From the NCBI GenBank assembly GCA_965230965.1, contig OZ246401.1, positions 682,001 through 746,000 on the forward strand: 64,000 nt of DNA, in the 5' to 3' direction. The notes beneath the pieces were generated by a model, which did not search any database, was not told where the DNA came from, and saw only the letters and a program-made list of their open reading frames with translations. Below are positions 59,052-64,000 of the stretch, piece by piece. The position numbers and the translations under genes were made by a program. This stretch comes from OLB23 sp965230965 (lineage in GTDB: Bacteria; Patescibacteriota; Microgenomatia; UBA1406; HO2-37-13b). Position 1 is the first letter of the stretch, and the number at the start of each line of letters is the position of its first letter.

Positions 59052-59324
59052 CTAGTTAGTTTGTATTGGTAAACTTTCAAGTGTTCTAATTCGTTGGTCA
59101 TGACTGAGGAAAAGGGCGTTCATATCAGCTCGAAATGCATAGAATTCACCTTCAAGCGAGGTAAGGCGTTTTTCCAGAAGTTCAAGTCGTATTTCAAGTG
59201 CATGTATACGTACATCGACGGCTACAATCCGGTCTTCAATAGGTTTGAGTCGAGCTTCGAGTCTGTTATCGACAATAGTTTCAATCAGTTGGCCAAGTTT
59301 TTCTATATCTGTATCAGTCAGCAT
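59052..59324 (-). CDS. Small coiled-coil protein, copy A
   Basis: 90 residues (MLTDTDIEKLGQLIETIVDN). Long amphipathic helix with heptads (IRLELLEKRLTSLEGEFYAF). First gene of the triplet, downstream of the VirD4-like gene. The family has the common start MLTxxDIEKIGxLIE. No function known. Confidence 0.7.
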   Translation of the reverse strand: MLTDTDIEKLGQLIETIVDNRLEARLKPIEDRIVAVDVRIHALEIRLELLEKRLTSLEGEFYAFRADMNALFLSHDQRIRTLESLPIQTN

Positions 59325-59362
59325 AATATGAGGTAGGATACAGGATAGAAGTTAAAAAAAGA

Positions 59363-61783
59363 TTAACGACTACGGTTAGAAGATCTTTGAGAATTTTGCG
59401 AGCGTGGTCGATTATTGTTGCTTCGGGATCTATTTTGACCTCCGCCGCCACCATGTCCACCACCTTGACGTGGGCGATCTTGGTGTAGTTGTGGCGATTT
59501 TTCTTCATGTGCACGCACGATGTGATCGATATTTGTGCTGTTCTGAGGCTTAGACGGCTCCTGTATGTTTTGAAAGCCTGATGTAGGTTCGGCAATGGGA
59601 TGGGATCGTGTACTTATGGTATCTGTTGAAGCTACTGCGCGACCATATTTTTCTTTTGAAAGTCGCACAATTTTTTCGCGATTGTCATTTTTGAGGCTAG
59701 GAGGTGGAAGGGTTCTCGCTGGGAATGGTTGTGAGGTTTGGCCATCAACCGAGAGTTTGAGCACAACTTCGAATTTTCCAAGCGAAACAAGGTCTTTATC
59801 AGAATAAATGCCACCGAATTCTTTGGAAAGTGGATCGGCATCGCGGGCGCCGACAAGAAAGGAAACTAATGTGCCCGCGTTACCAAAAATGGCTCGACTC
59901 ACATCTTCGTCGAGCTGGTCGATGTACTGGTTTGCAAGCGTGAGCGCGAGGCGATATTTACGAGCCTCAGAGAGAATTTTAATAAATGAGCTCGTGGCAA
60001 AATTTTGGAACTCGTCGACGTATAGGAAGAAATCTTGGCGATCTTCTTCTTTTTTGAACGCACGGTTCATGGCGGCAAGCTGCAGCTGCGTAATAAACAT
60101 AGCACCCAGCAATGCAGCATTGTCTTCTCCCAATTTACCTTGGGAGAGGTTCAAAAGAAGAATTTTACGCTCATCCATAATCTCGGCGAGGTCAATTGTT
60201 GACTTAGGGCTGCCGATAATATTGCGTATCATAGGCGCCGTCACAAACTGTCCAATCTTATTTTGAAGCGGCGAGACGGCCTCCGCTTTCATGCGATCCG
60301 GCATTTTATCGAATTCTTTCTTCCAGAAAGCCATAACCACCGGATCACGCACATCTTCAAGTGCGCGCGCACGATATTTATCGTCGGCCAAGATGCGCAG
60401 CGCATCAGGTAAGGTTGCATTTGGAATGTCAAGCAAGGTAAGCACAAGATTGCGCAAAATATACTCAAGTCGTGGTCCCCAGCTTACATCACCATACAAT
60501 TTATAGAAAATCGACACAATACCCGAGGCTACCAAATGTTTTTGTTCAGGGTTGGGAACCTGCAAAATGTTCAAATGGAAGGGCCGTTCAAGGTCAAATG
60601 GTTCCAAATATACAATATCGTTAATACGGCGCTTTGGCACATAATCAAGCACGGCCTCAGTTAAATCGCCGTGAGGATCAATAATACCAATACCTCGATC
60701 ACGGCGAATATCATCAATCGCCATGTTGGCGATGAGCGTAGATTTACCTGCGCCGGTCTTTCCAATGATATAGACGTGTTTTCGGCGGTCATAGGTTTTA
60801 ATACCAAAAATTTGATCTTTATTTTTGTACTCAGTTCGAGCGAAGAAATTGACATCCTTTTTATCTTCGTCGGACATATTATCAGGAATTGGTATATTTT
60901 CTGGTGGTTCACCGGCGAGAGTCTTACCCCAGGCTATATTTTTTACTCCTGCAAGCAACACGCCTGGTGGGTGCCAAAGAGTAGTGAGCTCAGCTGAGTT
61001 CAAAATTTGTCCGCGATATTCAAAGAAGTTTGTTGAGCGTTCCTTAACGCGAATGACAAAAGATTTTTTATCGCGCGGTTTCTTTAATTTAAACTGATTG
61101 CCTTCACCCATGGCGAAGGCGCCAAATGTTCCCATAAGATGTTCCATAAATGTGGCTGCCTCAGGCCCTTCAGAGCCCACCAAAAGCCTTACAAGGGCTT
61201 TTCCGCCTTGGTATGCCGTCTTCTGCCCAATAAGCGCGCGACCTGATACAGGCGCGGGTTTTTCACCTTCAGCTGTTGGAGCGGGATTTGCAAGCTTATT
61301 TGCTTGTTTTTGCCAGGGGAATGTCGCAGGGGTTAATAAAATTTGAATGACGGCTTTTTGTTGCGTTGACCCCTTCGCTAAAAACCCCACAAGTGAAGCT
61401 AGCGGATCAACGCCCTTAAATTCACTGAATGTTTTTATTGGTAAGTAAAAATTTCCCGTTAAAATAGCGTCGCCGGTAGCGACATAGGGGGATTTGAGCA
61501 CATAATCAAGCGGATCTTTTGTCTTTACAACAGCAGAAGAGGGGAATGATGAAGCTAAAAGACTTTTAACAAACGTCTCTTTTGAGGTTGGTGTGGTTAC
61601 GTAGAAATAAATACGCTGTCCAAGCAAATATATCTCAAAACTGTACCCAATTTGTTTTTTAAAAATGACCTTCCACCACTTTGTGGAAGAGGGAAGAAGC
61701 GACGAAAAAATCTGAGTAGTCGCCTCAATAGGCGTTTCATCCTCCTTTGGAGTACGAATTTGCAAATACGAAAGACCGGACAT
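59363..61783 (-). CDS. VirD4/TraG-like type IV secretion ATPase
   Basis: 806 residues. An N-terminal domain (1-310) with a hydrophobic-poor, mixed fold, then the motor domain: RRKHVYIIGKTGAGKSTLIA (Walker A) at about 335-350, IGIIDPHGDLTEAVLDYVP, DFFLYVDEFQNFATSSF (Walker B-like), ANQYIDQLD, and GNAGTLVSFLVGARDADPL. The C-terminus is a low-complexity Arg/Asn/Gln/His tail. Such ATPases recruit or pump DNA or protein in type IV secretion and DNA transfer. TATACT ends 8 nt before the start. In this lineage it is often found without the rest of a transfer system. Confidence 0.85.
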   Translation of the reverse strand: MSGLSYLQIRTPKEDETPIEATTQIFSSLLPSSTKWWKVIFKKQIGYSFEIYLLGQRIYFYVTTPTSKETFVKSLLASSFPSSAVVKTKDPLDYVLKSPYVATGDAILTGNFYLPIKTFSEFKGVDPLASLVGFLAKGSTQQKAVIQILLTPATFPWQKQANKLANPAPTAEGEKPAPVSGRALIGQKTAYQGGKALVRLLVGSEGPEAATFMEHLMGTFGAFAMGEGNQFKLKKPRDKKSFVIRVKERSTNFFEYRGQILNSAELTTLWHPPGVLLAGVKNIAWGKTLAGEPPENIPIPDNMSDEDKKDVNFFARTEYKNKDQIFGIKTYDRRKHVYIIGKTGAGKSTLIANMAIDDIRRDRGIGIIDPHGDLTEAVLDYVPKRRINDIVYLEPFDLERPFHLNILQVPNPEQKHLVASGIVSIFYKLYGDVSWGPRLEYILRNLVLTLLDIPNATLPDALRILADDKYRARALEDVRDPVVMAFWKKEFDKMPDRMKAEAVSPLQNKIGQFVTAPMIRNIIGSPKSTIDLAEIMDERKILLLNLSQGKLGEDNAALLGAMFITQLQLAAMNRAFKKEEDRQDFFLYVDEFQNFATSSFIKILSEARKYRLALTLANQYIDQLDEDVSRAIFGNAGTLVSFLVGARDADPLSKEFGGIYSDKDLVSLGKFEVVLKLSVDGQTSQPFPARTLPPPSLKNDNREKIVRLSKEKYGRAVASTDTISTRSHPIAEPTSGFQNIQEPSKPQNSTNIDHIVRAHEEKSPQLHQDRPRQGGGHGGGGGQNRSRSNNNRPRSQNSQRSSNRSR

Positions 61784-61809
61784 ATGAACTTAGTATACAG
61801 GAATCAGGG

Positions 61810-62463
61810 TTAGCGTGACTTGCGAAGTTTGAGGCCTGCAAGTGCTGAACCAGCAGCTGAGATCATGATGAGAACACCATACTCAGGTCCCGTTTTAGGA
61901 ATATCCTTTGGGGGATTAACGCTGGTAACAGTTTTTTCAATACAGAATTGTGCTGTATCTTCGTCAGCTACGCGATCGTTTGATGCACGCACTTTGTTGA
62001 CCGTACATACAACACCTTTATCAGCAGGGAGCTGGTTTTGGGCCATAATACGGGCTTTAAAGATATAGACTTTTTCTTCACCAGGTTGGAGTGTACCAAC
62101 TTTGAGTACAACGTCCTTACCATCAAAGGTTCCAGGATTCTCAAAAAGTTCAACATATGCAGGAACATAGTCGCGAACAACGACATCGTCCAAGCGAACT
62201 TTAGAAGTGTTTCTAACTTTTATTTCGAAGAATACATATTCCTGTGGACCAAATCTTCGGTCAGCACTGGTAAGGTTATCAACATAGGTGTATTCGGTTT
62301 GACCACCTTTAGTGGCGGTGTGGGGAAGACCAACTTTCTTATCCACAGAAATACCTGGGGCAGGTTTTTTGCCTTCGTAAGGGCCATATTGACCAGCAGA
62401 AACCTGGCCAGCAGCCATTAAGAAGATAATGAGAGTTAGTGCTAAGACACCAATGTTTTTCAT
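61810..62463 (-). CDS. DUF11-like surface protein with IPKTG-type anchor
   Basis: 217 residues from ATG 62463. Signal peptide ending VSA-GQ. ISVDKKVGLP and FFEIKVRNTSKVRLDDVVVRDYVPAY are the DUF11 (conserved repeat) domain hallmark. C-terminus IPKTG, hydrophobic helix, KLRKSR: a sortase-like sorting signal with a basic tail. Probably on the cell surface. Promoter TTGACA (62497-62502), 17 bp, TATAAT (62474-62479). Confidence 0.82.
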   Translation of the reverse strand: MKNIGVLALTLIIFLMAAGQVSAGQYGPYEGKKPAPGISVDKKVGLPHTATKGGQTEYTYVDNLTSADRRFGPQEYVFFEIKVRNTSKVRLDDVVVRDYVPAYVELFENPGTFDGKDVVLKVGTLQPGEEKVYIFKARIMAQNQLPADKGVVCTVNKVRASNDRVADEDTAQFCIEKTVTSVNPPKDIPKTGPEYGVLIMISAAGSALAGLKLRKSR

Positions 62464-62491
62464 ATGAATGGGAATTATACTATAAGTTCTG

Positions 62492-62938
62492 TCAGTTGTC
62501 AACTATAGGACATATCTGTTTGCGAAGTTGATCTTGTTGGGCTTCTGGAAGCTCTTCTATCTTATCAACGATTGGCTTTAGAGTTGCGTTATAGAGTACT
62601 TTATTGGCGGTGCTTTCAACTTGTTTCTTTCCAGAACTCACAACTTCTTCAGTCGTATCTTCAATTTCTGTGCGGAAGTATTCGGCAGTATCAATAACAG
62701 TGTCGTAGCCTTCTGAAATACTTTTAGCAAGCTCTTCATCCTGTTTTTTGGCTTGTTCAATGGTTTGCTCGCCGAGTGTTTCTGGTTGTTGTTCGGGTCC
62801 TCGGCGTTTATTGGTGTCAATCAATACATATGCTGCTAAAATGCTTAGTCCGACAATGCCAAGAAATATCATTTTTGCGATTGCTTGGCGATGGCGATCT
62901 TCTTCTTTTTCTTTAGTGGGGAAGATTCGTTTCAACAT
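62492..62938 (-). CDS. Single-pass membrane protein with helical tail
   Basis: 148 residues. Basic N-terminus, one helix (about 22-41: MIFLGIVGLSILAAYVLI), then a long Glu/Lys/Gln-rich helical region. No family recognised. It overlaps the promoter of the DUF11 gene. -10 TATAAT about 17 nt upstream. Confidence 0.7.
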   Translation of the reverse strand: MLKRIFPTKEKEEDRHRQAIAKMIFLGIVGLSILAAYVLIDTNKRRGPEQQPETLGEQTIEQAKKQDEELAKSISEGYDTVIDTAEYFRTEIEDTTEEVVSSGKKQVESTANKVLYNATLKPIVDKIEELPEAQQDQLRKQICPIVDN

Positions 62939-62993
62939 AGATACGATTAATTATATCGTATAATAACCTGTACAGGTTGATCCTGTGGCAAGC

Positions 62994-63068
62994 GCCCGAA
63001 TGGCTCAGTGGCAGAGCGTCTTCTTGGTAAGAAGAAGGTCGAGAGTTCGATTCTCTCTTCGGGCTCCA
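62994..63068 (+). tRNA. tRNA-Thr (anticodon GGT)
   Basis: Acceptor GCCCGAA/TTCGGGC, D-arm with GGCTCAGTGGCAGAGC, anticodon arm tcttc-ttggtaa-gaaga (GGT), T-arm with GAGTTCGATTCTC, discriminator T, encoded CCA (63066-63068). Confidence 0.96.
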
Positions 63069-63069
63069 A

Positions 63070-63435
63070 ATGCAAGTAATCAATATTCAAGACAAGCTGT
63101 CACTTTTTTCTGAGCATTGGGCACCTAAGATTATTGCCGAATTGAATGATAGTCATGTGAAGCTGGCGAAGATTCAGGGTGAGTTTGTATGGCATACGCA
63201 TGAAAATGAGGATGAAATGTTTATTGTGATCAGTGGTGACCTAAAAGTGGAACTTCGCGACAAAACTTATACGGTAAAATCAGGCGAATTGATTGTGATT
63301 CCTAAAGGAGTTGAGCATAGAACTGTGGCGGAAAACGAAGTAGCATTGATGCTTATAGAGCCTAAGGGAACAGTCAATACGGGCGATGCTGAAGAGACTG
63401 GTGATAAAAAACCTACAGAGGGCGAGTGGATCTAA
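63070..63435 (+). CDS. Cupin-domain protein
   Basis: 121 residues. Single cupin fold: FVWHTHENEDEMFIVISGDL (cupin motif 1, His-x-His-Glu metal set), then VKSGELIVIPKGVEHRTVAE (motif 2 with a His). The mannose-6-phosphate-isomerase-like subgroup fits. The ATG starts 1 nt after the CCA of tRNA-Thr, so after tRNA processing the mRNA would be almost leaderless. The reaction is unknown. Confidence 0.85.
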   Translation: MQVINIQDKLSLFSEHWAPKIIAELNDSHVKLAKIQGEFVWHTHENEDEMFIVISGDLKVELRDKTYTVKSGELIVIPKGVEHRTVAENEVALMLIEPKGTVNTGDAEETGDKKPTEGEWI

Positions 63436-63466
63436 TTTCCTTTTACTTCTTAATTGCTCCTCCATG

Positions 63467-63548
63467 TTTCCACGCACTAGTACATAAACTGCTGGATTAT
63501 TAAAATTGGGCTCGAAAGTAATTAAAATACTTTCCACGTACTAGTACA
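63467..63548 (+). repeat. Two copies of an 18-bp motif
   Basis: TTTCCACGCACTAGTACA (63467-63484) and TTTCCACGTACTAGTACA (63531-63548), 64 bp apart, one mismatch. The second holds the palindrome GTACTAGTAC. Located downstream of the cupin gene; target protein unknown. Confidence 0.65.
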
Positions 63549-63565
63549 CGGTATAAAGGAGGCGC

Positions 63566-63624
63566 ACATCATATATGATGTAATGCCTTAAACGATGAAC
63601 AAGATTATTAGGATCCTATAGTTT
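63566..63624 (-). repeat. Dispersed element with 16-bp palindrome, copy 2
   Basis: ACATCATATATGATGT (63566-63581) and AAACTATAGGAT in reverse (63613-63624), separated by 31 nt that also carry TTCATC and TTTAAGGC in reverse. It lies after the stop of the partial gene at the right edge. Confidence 0.7.
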
Positions 63625-63629
63625 CAAGC

Positions 63630-64000
63630 TCACAATCCAAAAATTCCTCGCAGAAAATCTCCTAAACTTTTTCCACCTGCTCCAGGCGTAGGAGTTGGAG
63701 GTACTGGCGTTGGTGTTGCTCCACCGGGTGTCGGCGTAGCCGTAGGTGCTGTTGCAGGTCCTTGGGTACCACGCAAGATAACCGCGCTGAAATTTGGTGT
63801 TGTGGGCGTAGTTGTCGCACTTTCTTCAGTAACAATGAGTTCATTGTAGGTGCTCAAGTTTTTTGCATATGTTTTGTCCGTCGAGGGTAAAGAAGCCGTA
63901 TCAAATGAAGAAATAAGCTCATTTAGGGCAGGAGTGCCATCAGTTTTCGACAGCCACATGTAATATTTATTCCCAGCCGCCTTTGTTTTAAGTGGAACCG
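63630..64000 (-). CDS. Pro/Thr-rich protein, C-terminal part
   Basis: The frame stays open to the right edge of the window, so the start lies outside. The visible ~123 residues have a helical part (KYYMWLSKTDGTPALNELIS), a Pro/Thr linker (ATPTPGGATPTPVPPTPTPG) and the end GKSLGDFLRGIFGL. Probably secreted, by analogy with other linker proteins here. No domain recognised. Confidence 0.65.
   Translation of the reverse strand, partial: VPLKTKAAGNKYYMWLSKTDGTPALNELISSFDTASLPSTDKTYAKNLSTYNELIVTEESATTTPTTPNFSAVILRGTQGPATAPTATPTPGGATPTPVPPTPTPGAGGKSLGDFLRGIFGL

Noticed and set aside
1..64000. UGA recoded as glycine (as in SR1/Gracilibacteria)
   Set aside because: UGA ends several genes at proper ATGA overlaps (13083, 24439, 31790, 44970), so it works as stop.

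Overview
The window looks like part of a chromosome of a Candidate Phyla Radiation (Patescibacteria) bacterium, perhaps of the Microgenomates type. This is inferred from gene content and style, not from a phylogenetic marker. GC is about 40%, genes are tightly packed with many ATGA-type overlaps, and UGA is an ordinary stop codon. Many genes have a promoter -10 box only 6-8 nt before the ATG, so their mRNAs are probably leaderless. Many secreted proteins have Thr/Pro linkers, and a VirD4-like ATPase of a kind common in this group is present. Housekeeping genes are scattered: pth, nfo, rplJ-rplL, rpmB, def, an M50 protease, an M29 aminopeptidase and three tRNAs.

Layout. 1-9.6 kb: the end of a DUF2207-type protein, tRNA-Ser, then a large secreted Rhs/YD-repeat protein with an N-terminal dockerin. 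It stops just before the Rhs core and is followed by three overlapping genes that each encode signal peptide + Rhs core + a different C-terminal domain. Two of those C-terminal domains show a Cys-His-Asp transglutaminase-like triad. 9.6-15.6 kb: SGNH hydrolase, tRNA-Leu, pth, a tRNA-like element, nfo, and a 7TM / ATP-grasp-retropepsin / ATP-grasp cassette. 15.6-32.6 kb (minus strand): cohesin and dockerin genes, including a duplicated pair of cohesin + von Willebrand A-dockerin genes and an LPETG-ending cohesin. 32.6-40.4 kb: a glutaredoxin-like protein, coiled-coil proteins, an S8 protease with a separate prodomain-like protein, a YerC/TrpR-like regulator and rplJL. 40.4-47.8 kb (plus strand): a second cohesin/dockerin operon with an LPRTG-ending cohesin. 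47.8-54.1 kb: XRE regulator, M50 protease, bL28, deformylase, a large membrane protein and a GT2 glycosyltransferase. 54.19-56.79 kb: an island of much higher GC with Shine-Dalgarno signals, encoding a Kazal-domain lipoprotein and a small membrane protein. It is foreign DNA or an assembly chimera. 56.8-64 kb: an intergenic region with an orphan promoter, an M29 aminopeptidase, three paralogous coiled-coil genes, the VirD4-like ATPase, a DUF11 surface protein, tRNA-Thr, a cupin and the end of a Pro/Thr-rich protein.

How it may work together. Membrane- or sortase-anchored cohesins could hold dockerin-bearing secreted proteins (Cys-rich adhesin-like proteins, vWA proteins and the Rhs shell) on the cell surface. 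No glycoside hydrolase is visible, so this is not a cellulosome. The best candidate for an undescribed system is a surface-docked Rhs shell whose core and effector are supplied by interchangeable, separately secreted plug proteins. The link between the Rhs locus and the cohesins rests on the N-terminal dockerin and is an inference.
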